9,296 nt of DNA from Candidatus Thorarchaeota archaeon. Lineage in GTDB: Archaea; Asgardarchaeota; Thorarchaeia; Thorarchaeales; Thorarchaeaceae. The stretch is taken from the NCBI GenBank assembly GCA_016840245.1, contig JAEOST010000317.1, positions 1 to 9,296 of the forward strand, read 5' to 3'. The notes beneath the pieces were generated by a model that saw nothing but the letters and a program-made list of their open reading frames with translations, was not told where the DNA came from and searched no databases. Positions 1 through 5,027 of this stretch are shown piece by piece. Every line of letters starts with the position of its first letter. Position 1 is the stretch's first letter. Position numbers and translations under genes: made by a program.

Positions 1-549
1 AATCTTGAGAGAGGTATCCCCTTGGTCTCGGTTGGTATCTCAATGCTCCCCTATACAGAGAATCTCACAACGGATGATGTTGAAATCAGTATCATTGATT
101 CATTCTTCACAGAGGAAACCTATATCGCTATCAAGGGGCAGGGTGTGAGTTTGAATGGGAGGAGAATCACTCCATCGAACCTAGAGAATCCTGAAACTGC
201 AATCATCTCCTATGACACAAAGAAGAGTTGGAAGGGTATCTTTGGTCAGCAATCATTGAGTACCATTAAGGGGGTTCATGATGTGAGACGTACGGGAAGT
301 AACTTGCTGGATCTCTGTTGGACTGCTTCAGGAGGTCTCGACGCAATGATCGACCTTCGTGGCATTCTCCCACTTGTCCATGTATCTGGGACGCACATGG
401 TTTTCGAAGCAGGAGGTTTTGTGGCTGATAGAACTGGCGAACGTTTTGTCTTACCAATGAACCTTACCCATCGCATGAGTTTCATTGCTGCGGGTACTGA
501 AGCCATGGCCCGTAAACTTGCAGCTTATTTCAGCTCAGTTACATCATGA
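1..549 (+). CDS. Inositol monophosphatase / archaeal fructose-1,6-bisphosphatase family protein, 3' part
   Basis: The frame is open from base 1, so the gene begins before the window; 182 residues are visible. The first residues (NLERGIPLVSVGIS) match the family segment just after the metal-binding DPLDGT motif, which lies outside. Further on, RTGSNLLDLCWTASGGLDA (about 97-115) matches the conserved R-GS-ALD-A-VA-G--DA block, and VFEAGGFVADRTG (about 134-146) matches the C-terminal EAGG block. Family members remove phosphate from inositol-1-phosphate or fructose-1,6-bisphosphate using Mg2+ in the cytoplasm; archaeal ones often do both. Oddity: the usual (W/V)D-x-A-A-G, whose Asp binds metal, reads LVHVSGTH here, so that Asp is not in place. 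The TTG at 22 is internal to the domain and not a start. The family assignment is firm; substrate and activity are open. Confidence 0.85.
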   Translation, partial: NLERGIPLVSVGISMLPYTENLTTDDVEISIIDSFFTEETYIAIKGQGVSLNGRRITPSNLENPETAIISYDTKKSWKGIFGQQSLSTIKGVHDVRRTGSNLLDLCWTASGGLDAMIDLRGILPLVHVSGTHMVFEAGGFVADRTGERFVLPMNLTHRMSFIAAGTEAMARKLAAYFSSVTS

Positions 550-584
550 AACCACTATTGATTGAACACCGTCATAACTAACCG

Positions 585-590
585 TTTATA
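585..590 (+). promoter_or_regulatory. TATA box of the Mrp/Nbp35 gene
   Basis: TTTATA lies 37 nt before the ATG at 628, inside the 78-nt gap after the upstream stop. Transcription would start about 12-16 nt before the ATG, leaving a short leader that holds the TGAGGA ribosome binding site (615-620). No other promoter-like sequence is seen in the gap. Confidence 0.6.
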
Positions 591-627
591 TCACGTGTGG
601 TTTCGCATTGAACCTGAGGAAACTTGA

Positions 628-1443
628 ATGGAAACTCCACGTCAAGATTTAGTTCCACCTGAAGTTAGGGAGAACATGAAAGGAATCAAACACAAGATTG
701 TTGTCCTCTCTGGGAAGGGTGGTGTAGGAAAGACAACTGTTGCCACAAACCTGGCTATGTCATTTGCGAACAAAGGAATGCAAGCAGGAATTCTTGATGT
801 AGATATCTATGGACCGAATGTCCCGAAAGTTCTTGGTCTAGAAGGTCAACATCCACAAATTGAAGATAAGACCATACTCCCAATTGCTGGCCCATTAGAT
901 GTCAAAGTGATGAGCATGGGATTCCTTCTGAGGAACACTGATGATGCAGTTGCTTGGAGAGGTCCACTAGTTGCTAAAGTCATCGGTCAATTCCTGAGTG
1001 ATGTTAAGTGGGAGAATCTCGATGTTCTTGTTGTAGATCTTCCTCCTGGAACCGGTGATGAGATTCTTAGCATTCTGCAGTCAATTCCAGATATAGATGG
1101 AGTGGTTATTGTGACCACGCCCCAAGAAGTAGCTGTACTTGATGCCCGCAGAGCAGTGCAGTTGGTTCAAAAGATGGGTGTACCTGTTCTCGGAATTGTA
1201 GAGAACATGGCAGAGTTTGTGTGTCCCAAATGTGGGGAGTCATACAGGATATTTGGGGACGGCGCTGCTGAAGGAGCCACCAAGGACTATTCAATTCAGT
1301 ATCTTGGAACATTACCCCTTGATCCTAGAATTGCGACACTTAGTGATGAAGGAACACCTTTTGTCATTCAAGAGCCCGACTCGCTTGCATCAAAAGCATT
1401 CGAATCTTTAGTAGATACTCTTAGTGAGAAAATAGGTATATAG
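628..1443 (+). CDS. Mrp/Nbp35 (ApbC) family P-loop ATPase, Fe-S cluster carrier
   Basis: A 271-residue MinD/Mrp-type ATPase. The deviant Walker A GKGGVGKT (29-36), the DVDIYGPNVP block (57-66) and the VDLPPGTGDE switch (136-145) are all intact. CPKC (199-202), after ENMAEFV, is the cysteine pair by which two subunits bridge a [4Fe-4S] cluster. Known members bind and transfer Fe-S clusters to apo-proteins in the cytoplasm with ATP hydrolysis. The N-terminal MIP18/DUF59 domain of bacterial Mrp is absent, as in most archaeal homologues; the N-terminal 20 residues are short and charged. The start is the ATG at 628, with TGAGGA 7 nt upstream and a TATA box 37 nt upstream. It appears to be monocistronic and ends 27 bp from the convergent gene. 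Assignment is near certain; client proteins are unknown. Confidence 0.96.
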   Translation: METPRQDLVPPEVRENMKGIKHKIVVLSGKGGVGKTTVATNLAMSFANKGMQAGILDVDIYGPNVPKVLGLEGQHPQIEDKTILPIAGPLDVKVMSMGFLLRNTDDAVAWRGPLVAKVIGQFLSDVKWENLDVLVVDLPPGTGDEILSILQSIPDIDGVVIVTTPQEVAVLDARRAVQLVQKMGVPVLGIVENMAEFVCPKCGESYRIFGDGAAEGATKDYSIQYLGTLPLDPRIATLSDEGTPFVIQEPDSLASKAFESLVDTLSEKIGI

Positions 1444-1460
1444 TTGGAAACAAGTGAAGG

Positions 1461-1476
1461 GAGTGATGAATCACTC
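1461..1476. terminator. Small hairpin between convergent genes
   Basis: GAGTGA-TGAA-TCACTC is a perfect 6-bp inverted repeat in the 27-bp gap between the Mrp stop and the minus-strand stop, running into the last codons of the minus gene. It could fold in RNA of either strand and mark a shared end, but there is no clear T tract directly after it on either strand. Weakly supported. Confidence 0.3.
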
Positions 1477-1914
1477 ATCTTCGCTTTCTGTTTCTTCTTC
1501 GTCAACTACGGATTCAGCAACTACTTCTTCAGTTTCGTCCTCTACGATTTCTTCCTCTGCGATGTCATCAGAGTCCTCTATCACTTCATCCTCTTCTACT
1601 TCGTCGTCAGATTCGATTTCATCAACTGAATCCCTTGGGAGAAGCTTAAGGACATATGGATAGCCTAGGATAAAACTCAACAGACCTAGAATGACAGTAA
1701 TCCAGACTGCACCACCTGGACCAAAAATCAGTATTGGATTGAAGAGTATCTCAACTGAAGGAGTTCCAAAGATCACATACTGAAACCACATAGGAATAGC
1801 AAATACTAATGGTATACAGATAAGAATTAGTAAAATCAGACCAGCAATTATCTCAGCTGTATAGGTCAGAATCTTTCGTAAGGTGCTGTCTACGGCTTTC
1901 TTTGCAACTGACAA
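1471..1914 (-). CDS. Two-helix membrane protein with a long acidic C-terminal tail, unknown function
   Basis: The start is taken as the TTG at 1914-1912, giving 147 residues: GGAG lies 8 nt upstream and a TTTTAAA box 37 nt upstream, the same geometry as at the Mrp gene. The frame is open to an ATG at 2070, but the extra 52 residues cross a structured non-coding stretch and resemble no protein. A basic N-terminus (VAKKAVDSTLRK) is followed by two hydrophobic segments (about 20-50 and 60-87) with a Gly/Pro-rich turn, then a 53-residue tail (95-147) in which 32 residues are Asp or Glu and none is Lys or Arg. The positive-inside rule puts both ends in the cytoplasm. The tail could bind cations or basic proteins; that is only inference. 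No family is recognised. Confidence 0.72.
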   Translation of the reverse strand: MSVAKKAVDSTLRKILTYTAEIIAGLILLILICIPLVFAIPMWFQYVIFGTPSVEILFNPILIFGPGGAVWITVILGLLSFILGYPYVLKLLPRDSVDEIESDDEVEEDEVIEDSDDIAEEEIVEDETEEVVAESVVDEEETESEDE

Positions 1915-1922
1915 CGTTCTAG

Positions 1923-1926
1923 CTCC
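1923..1926 (-). promoter_or_regulatory. Ribosome binding site deciding the TTG start at 1914
   Basis: GGAG on the minus strand, 8 nt before the TTG. No comparable motif at this spacing precedes the upstream ATG codons of the same open frame, so this site supports the shorter protein. Confidence 0.55.
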
Positions 1927-1951
1927 TTGCAAGTGTCGTTTTTGGTTTGCC

Positions 1952-1958
1952 TTTAAAA
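1952..1958 (-). promoter_or_regulatory. TATA box for the acidic-tail membrane protein gene
   Basis: TTTTAAA on the minus strand ends 37 nt before the TTG at 1914. The box is nearly symmetric (TTTAAAA on the plus strand), so it could also drive plus-strand transcription into the structured stretch at 2001-2076. Confidence 0.55.
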
Positions 1959-2000
1959 CTTGCTGGCAGTTGATGTTGCTGAGAGAGAAGAAAAACAATG

Positions 2001-2076
2001 GTGGCAGGGGAGCCATCACACAACTAATTGTGAGGAGAGAGAGAGTATTCCGGCTCCCTGGCCGGTCCAAGAATAA
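2001..2076. other. Nested stem-loop, possible small RNA or leader structure
   Basis: GGCAGGGGAGCC (2003-2014) pairs with GGCTCCCTGGCC (2052-2063), 11 of 12 positions on the plus strand if one G-U is counted. Inside it sits a second hairpin, CACAA-CTAA-TTGTG (2019-2032). A competing fold pairs TATTCCGGC (2046-2054) with GCCG and GAATA (2061-2064, 2071-2075). On the minus strand a CTTAAAT box (2098-2092) precedes the structure by about 25 nt, and a T-rich run (1997-1985) follows it, which looks like a small transcription unit. On the plus strand pairing is slightly better, but no end signal is seen. The transcribed strand is undecided. Confidence 0.35.
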
Positions 2077-2178
2077 CTATGTTGTATTAGGATTTAAGCA
2101 AATGTAGGATAGCGGTGAGATTTACCAGAATTGTGATATTCGCAATAAGAACCATGTATTGTTGGGATTATCACAATA

Positions 2179-2186
2179 TTTATAAG
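2179..2186 (+). promoter_or_regulatory. TATA box of the candidate small RNA
   Basis: TTTATAAG is the best TATA box in the non-coding stretch. The usual archaeal distance of about 25 nt puts the transcription start near 2207-2212, exactly where the closing stem of the structured segment begins. AAGTTG (2189-2194) and CAACTT (2204-2209) form an inverted repeat between the box and the predicted start. Confidence 0.55.
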
Positions 2187-2208
2187 TAAAGTTGCATGTT
2201 ACACAACT

Positions 2209-2340
2209 TGCGTGTCGAGGTGGCGCTTTCGCCCCTAATCGGGGCCCTCCCTCCTGAAATCCTGATCGCACAATATGTGCACACATCCTCTCCTCCTCAA
2301 GCAACCAAAGCGAACCTTCTTTTGGCGCCCCCTCGCACAA
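2209..2340 (+). ncRNA. Candidate structured small RNA of about 130 nt, unidentified
   Basis: The ends pair over a long distance: GTG (2212-2214) with CAC (2336-2338, allowing one bulged U), and CGAGGUGGCGC (2216-2226) with GCGCCCCCUCG (2325-2335), with one U/C mismatch. Inside are GCCCC-UAAUC-GGGGC (2231-2245), GCACA-AUA-UGUGC (2268-2280) and CCAAA/UUUGG (2305-2309, 2321-2325; its last G overlaps the closing stem). A TATA box sits at the right distance upstream. The segment is clearly richer in GC than its surroundings and has no coding potential. It lacks the conserved core sequences of 5S rRNA, tRNA, SRP RNA and RNase P RNA as far as can be judged by eye. An ACA triplet (2337-2339) at the 3' end of the stem leaves an H/ACA-like guide possible. 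The minus strand could fold similarly but has no promoter-like box. Confidence 0.5.
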
Positions 2341-2409
2341 CCTTATTCTGCTCTTCTGAATCTATGTGGATGAACATTCTCTGAAAGTGATTGATATCAA
2401 AAATCAAAC

Positions 2410-2790
2410 TCACATGGTCATTCCAATAACCATGTTCATTACAACAGGCGATCCACCATGAGAGAAGACTTCCACTAAAAATGGATCCTGTGCCGCTGCA
2501 ACCTTGGTCCATACCGCCTTGTCCTTGCGGAAGTAACTGTAATCCCTTGAATCAGTACGAATCTCAATTATGGACTTCTCAGGTAATGACTCAATATCCG
2601 AGATCTCCAACGTACCGTTTTTGGTAGGATGAGATAGGAGAAGTCTTTGAACTTCATCCTGAATGAGAAGTAGAAGGGCAACATATGGTCGAATAGTAGG
2701 ACTCCATGTCTGAGGAAGCGGGGGCTCACTGCAAGAGAAGGCTCCAGTGGCGGACTTTAGAACTAAATATGCTCCCTCGTCGATATTCAT
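2410..2790 (-). CDS. Hypothetical protein, 126 residues
   Basis: The ATG at 2790 has GAGG 12 nt upstream and a weak box (CTTATGT, 2832-2826) 35 nt upstream. The protein has a moderately hydrophobic helix-like stretch (about 32-52, TIRPYVALLLLIQDEVQRLLL), then alternating charged and hydrophobic residues typical of beta strands (SIIEIRTDSRDYSYF, about 73-87), and a hydrophobic, Met-rich end (VVMNMVIGMTM). No signal peptide, convincing membrane span or cysteine motif is present, and no family is recognised. A small alpha/beta cytoplasmic protein is the likeliest picture. It sits 204 nt downstream of the HAD gene on the same strand and probably has its own promoter. Composition resembles the neighbours, so it is probably a real gene. 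Confidence 0.6.
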   Translation of the reverse strand: MNIDEGAYLVLKSATGAFSCSEPPLPQTWSPTIRPYVALLLLIQDEVQRLLLSHPTKNGTLEISDIESLPEKSIIEIRTDSRDYSYFRKDKAVWTKVAAAQDPFLVEVFSHGGSPVVMNMVIGMTM

Positions 2791-2882
2791 ACTATGTCTG
2801 GCCTCACGTGTAAGAGCGTGGTGCTACATAAGCGCGCTTTTTCTACAATAGATTTCATACACATCTGCATATAATATTCATC

Positions 2883-2932
2883 ATGACAGCCTTCGCATTA
2901 CGAAATATCATTACGATTCATGAAACTGTCAT
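2883..2932. repeat. Inverted repeat enclosing a tandem octamer
   Basis: ATGACAG (2883-2889) is answered by CTGTCAT (2926-2932). Between them the octamer CATTACGA occurs twice (2896-2903 and 2909-2916), 13 bp apart. The arrangement lies about 95-140 bp upstream of the ATG at 2790 and could be a regulator binding region; it may equally be chance. Confidence 0.3.
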
Positions 2933-2941
2933 AGAGTGTAG

Positions 2942-2953
2942 CTCCAATTGGAG
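2942..2953. repeat. Perfect 12-bp palindrome downstream of the HAD gene
   Basis: CTCCAATTGGAG reads the same on both strands, 42 bp after the HAD stop and 152 bp before the start of the next minus-strand gene. As RNA it would make only a short stem without loop room, so a protein-binding dyad is likelier than a terminator. Confidence 0.3.
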
Positions 2954-2994
2954 TAGGCTTACATCATCTACCTTCATGAATGGAAAAATGAAAT

Positions 2995-3672
2995 CTAATT
3001 CCCAAGCCTAGTGTAAACCTCTCTATATACACTATCCAATGATTCGTGAACCATTTCAGCTCCAGCTTGTATTAGTCGTTCTCTGTCGGTTTCACCCGTT
3101 GTGACACCCCAAAATGGTAGACCTGCTCTTCCGGCAGCTACTCCATCGATGCTTGCATCTCCAATATAGATTGCTTCACTCAAATCAACGCCTAATCGCT
3201 CTGTCACATGATGAAGACCTTCAGGATATGGTTTTGGACTAGGAGCTTCAGTCCTTGTTACAATCATATCGAAGTGGTTGGCTAGAGGGATATTTGACAT
3301 TATAATGTCTACAGCCTGTCTACCATTATTGGTTAGAATTGCAGTTTTGAGACCTAGTTTCCTAATCCTGTTGACTGCATCCAAAGATCCATCAAGAAGT
3401 CTAGAATCTCTTGCAGCATCCGTTTCATGTGAATTCAGAACAGCATCCAGCTCTTGCTCCCATTGGGTCCAAACCTCATTGGATAGCCCATTCTCCTCAA
3501 AGAACTTGCTTGCCTTGTGTTTCGTACTTGAAATTCCGTCAGCAGGCTCCAAGAGTTCAGCTGGCAAACCCTTCTCTATGAAGAACTTCTTTGTATCTGC
3601 ACGCATAGCTTCAAGGGGTAGAGTCAATTCTGTAATGGTTCCATCCAAATCAAAGATTATGGCCTTGAGCAA
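2995..3672 (-). CDS. HAD-superfamily phosphatase, phosphoglycolate-phosphatase-like
   Basis: 225 residues with all four HAD motifs: FDLDGT (7-12; nucleophile D8, acid/base D10), ILTNNG (112-117), the lysine of SPKPYPEG (K147) and IGDASIDG (170-177; metal ligands D172 and D176). The 100 residues between motifs I and II are a helical type C1 cap, as in phosphoglycolate phosphatase, beta-phosphoglucomutase and pyrophosphatase PpaX. The cap decides the substrate, so only hydrolysis of a small phosphate ester in the cytoplasm can be claimed. The start is TTG at 3672; the nearby ATG on this strand is in another frame. A TTAAGTA box lies 32 nt before it. It follows the alpha/beta hydrolase gene by 64 nt on the same strand and could be co-transcribed or use its own promoter. 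Confidence 0.9.
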   Translation of the reverse strand: MLKAIIFDLDGTITELTLPLEAMRADTKKFFIEKGLPAELLEPADGISSTKHKASKFFEENGLSNEVWTQWEQELDAVLNSHETDAARDSRLLDGSLDAVNRIRKLGLKTAILTNNGRQAVDIIMSNIPLANHFDMIVTRTEAPSPKPYPEGLHHVTERLGVDLSEAIYIGDASIDGVAAGRAGLPFWGVTTGETDRERLIQAGAEMVHESLDSVYREVYTRLGN

Positions 3673-3704
3673 TGTGACATCCCTGATTCGCTGAGTGTGA
3701 GTGA

Positions 3705-3711
3705 TACTTAA
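3705..3711 (-). promoter_or_regulatory. Possible TATA box of the HAD gene
   Basis: TTAAGTA on the minus strand, 32 nt before the TTG at 3672, within the 64-nt gap after the alpha/beta hydrolase stop. The spacing fits other promoters in the window, but the sequence is a modest match. Confidence 0.35.
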
Positions 3712-3736
3712 GCCTAGTCCTGAGTGAGCTTTGAAG

Positions 3737-4378
3737 TCAAGAAAGGCTCAAAATGAATCTACGTATTTCTTCCTTGACTTTACTCATTGAATGTAGATAG
3801 AAATGATTCTCATTCTCTAAAACCATGTATTCAGTCCTTTGACCTAGAATGTTAGCTATTCGAGTGAGATCTTCAGGCGGAACCATTTGATCCATTGCAC
3901 CGTGCAATAGGAGCACTGGTTCTGTGATATCTTCCAAGATTGAAGGTCTCTCAATATCCTCAAGAATCAATGTGTAGGAGGCACTCAGTGCAACTAGAAA
4001 ACTCGATTGGATTGAGGAACCAAGACGCAGAGCCACAGAACCGCCAAAGGAATATCCTAAGACACCTATATCTGACGTGTCTGTTATTTCCCTTAACAAT
4101 TCAAGACCTGCCGTTGCATCTGCAACTGCTCCACTAACACCAGAGTAACCAGAAGGACTCGATGCGGCTCCTCTAAAATTGAATCTCATCACTGCAAAAT
4201 TCAGTTCTGAGAGTAGGCTGGTGAGACTCAGGACAACATGATTATTCATATCGCCACCGTAGAGAGGATGAGGGTGCAGAATCATAGCTGCTCTGTCAGT
4301 TCCCTTATCCGGTGTGCTGATGATTCCTCTCAGCTGGAACCCATCTGCATCAAAGCTAACTTCCTGATCTGTTATCAA
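3737..4378 (-). CDS. Alpha/beta-fold hydrolase of the COG2945 type
   Basis: From the chosen start the protein has 213 residues. HPHPLYGG (35-42) and RFNFRG (65-70) are hallmarks of this small hydrolase group, in which the His-Pro stretch shapes the oxyanion region. The triad is visible: Ser110 in GYSFGG, Asp163 in GAMDQMVPP and His192 in NENHFY. It has no lid domain, signal peptide or membrane span, so it is a cytoplasmic esterase-like enzyme of unknown substrate. The frame is open to an ATG at 4450, but that would overlap the upstream gene by 71 nt. TTG at 4378, two bases past that gene's TGA and preceded by GTGAG, fits translational coupling; GTG at 4393 is the alternative. It probably forms an operon with the upstream gene. 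Confidence 0.88.
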   Translation of the reverse strand: MITDQEVSFDADGFQLRGIISTPDKGTDRAAMILHPHPLYGGDMNNHVVLSLTSLLSELNFAVMRFNFRGAASSPSGYSGVSGAVADATAGLELLREITDTSDIGVLGYSFGGSVALRLGSSIQSSFLVALSASYTLILEDIERPSILEDITEPVLLLHGAMDQMVPPEDLTRIANILGQRTEYMVLENENHFYLHSMSKVKEEIRRFILSLS

Positions 4379-4379
4379 A

Positions 4380-4886
4380 TCATTCGGACTCACTGTCTGC
4401 AAATACAAGACCCTTGATACATGCTTCCTTTTCATCAGCTGCTCGAACAAGCTCCATCTTTACACGGGGAGCAACACCATTTGCGAGTGCTTCCATTAAA
4501 GGCAAGCACATGGTATCACAGTATAGCTTTCCAGACTTTACAAATGCCTCATGTTGCGGACAGTATTCGTGATCGAACTCAACACGATTCTCAGAAATCC
4601 ATCGCTCGCTCATCTTTGTACCAAGAACATGACCAAGAACTTTCCAAGAATCTGCAGAGTCCTTCAGGGCTTCTCCAAATCCCAATCGGCCTTTTAGTTC
4701 CTCAGCGGTAGATTTTCCTAACTGTCGAGCTACTTCGGAGAGCGCATCCAAGCCTTGTTGTCCAAGTTGTTCCTCAAGAACCTTTGGGGTTACAACCATT
4801 ATGTTGTATATATTCTCACGAAGCTCAGTGACCTTATTTCCAGGGGGTATAAGTCCCTTTACCGCAGCACTGCGCATGATTCCCAT
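4380..4886 (-). CDS. Protein resembling the L-2-amino-thiazoline-4-carboxylate (ATC) hydrolase family
   Basis: 168 residues starting at ATG 4886, with GGAGGATCAC ending just upstream (GGAGG 7 nt away), the strongest ribosome binding site in the window. The N-terminal half is helical (about 36-95). The C-terminal part has the pattern YCP-(x)n-YC--MC--LMEALANG--P--K-E (108-146) and a further Cys at 156, which recalls ATC-hydrolase-like domains where Cys and acidic residues line a small-molecule pocket. C109, H112, C123, C127 and C156 could bind a metal or use a Cys nucleophile. True ATC hydrolases act in L-cysteine synthesis from thiazolines; most archaeal relatives have unknown roles. It is followed directly by the alpha/beta hydrolase gene. 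The gene is certain; the family call is from pattern only. Confidence 0.7.
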   Translation of the reverse strand: MGIMRSAAVKGLIPPGNKVTELRENIYNIMVVTPKVLEEQLGQQGLDALSEVARQLGKSTAEELKGRLGFGEALKDSADSWKVLGHVLGTKMSERWISENRVEFDHEYCPQHEAFVKSGKLYCDTMCLPLMEALANGVAPRVKMELVRAADEKEACIKGLVFADSESE

Positions 4887-4985
4887 ATGTGATCCTCCAG
4901 TATAACATTGAGGTGTGGAGCTCGAAGGACGGCTCGATCATCGTATTAGTGTTGCTATTTTCTTGTTGAACGAAAAGGAGTCAGA

Positions 4986-4992
4986 TTTTAAG
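4986..4992 (+). promoter_or_regulatory. TATA box of the PGI/PMI gene
   Basis: TTTTAAG lies 35 nt before the TTG start at 5028, in the 141-bp region between this gene and the divergent operon starting at 4886. A matching box for the minus-strand operon is not evident at the usual distance. Confidence 0.55.
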
Positions 4993-5015
4993 GATGGGAG
5001 TACTCTGCAATTGTT

Positions 5016-5021
5016 GGTGAT
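5016..5021 (+). promoter_or_regulatory. Ribosome binding site fixing the TTG start of PGI/PMI
   Basis: GGTGAT is a full match to the archaeal anti-SD and sits 6 nt before the TTG at 5028. It makes the TTG preferable to the downstream ATG of SSMRGMV (codon 12). Confidence 0.65.
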
Positions 5022-5027
5022 TGCGTA

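Larger units (their letters stand above)
1959..2409. other. 451-bp stretch without a convincing protein gene
   Basis: Reading frames here (for example 2122-2340 minus) give proteins with no recognisable fold. The stretch instead holds purine-rich AG repeats (about 2033-2045), a nested inverted-repeat structure (2001-2076), a strong TATA box (2179-2186) and a GC-rich, long-range paired segment (2209-2340), about 59% GC by hand count. From 2341 to 2409 nothing is seen beyond pyrimidine-rich sequence and the 3' flank of the minus-strand gene ending at 2410. Confidence 0.6.

Noticed and set aside
1454..1663. Serine/threonine-rich plus-strand frame
   Set aside because: It is the antisense of the Asp/Glu-rich tail of the minus-strand membrane protein; GAA/GAT repeats read backward give TTC/TCT-type codons. 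It has no ribosome binding site or promoter.
1915..2070. N-terminal extension of the acidic-tail protein to the ATG at 2070
   Set aside because: The extra residues look random, cross a nested RNA-like structure and lack a ribosome binding site, while the TTG at 1914 has both GGAG and a TATA box at standard distances.
2122..2340. 72-residue minus-strand frame
   Set aside because: It runs antisense through the structured RNA candidate, its composition is unlike any protein, and it has no start signals.
2209..2340. 5S rRNA, tRNA, SRP RNA or RNase P RNA
   Set aside because: Length and closed stem suggested 5S rRNA, but the conserved CCCGAACUCGGAAG-type core is absent. GGTTCG on the minus strand (2316-2311) is not within a tRNA fold. 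GAGGAAAGUCC of RNase P and the SRP helix-8 motif are not present.
2366..2394. C/D-box guide RNA (GTGGATGA, CTGA, GTGATTGA)
   Set aside because: The C box is imperfect, the guide spacing would be only 7 nt, C' is interrupted and there is no closing D box.
4379..4450. Hydrolase start at ATG 4450
   Set aside because: It would overlap the upstream gene by 71 nt and add 24 residues absent from the usual fold start; the TTG or GTG near the upstream stop is more natural.
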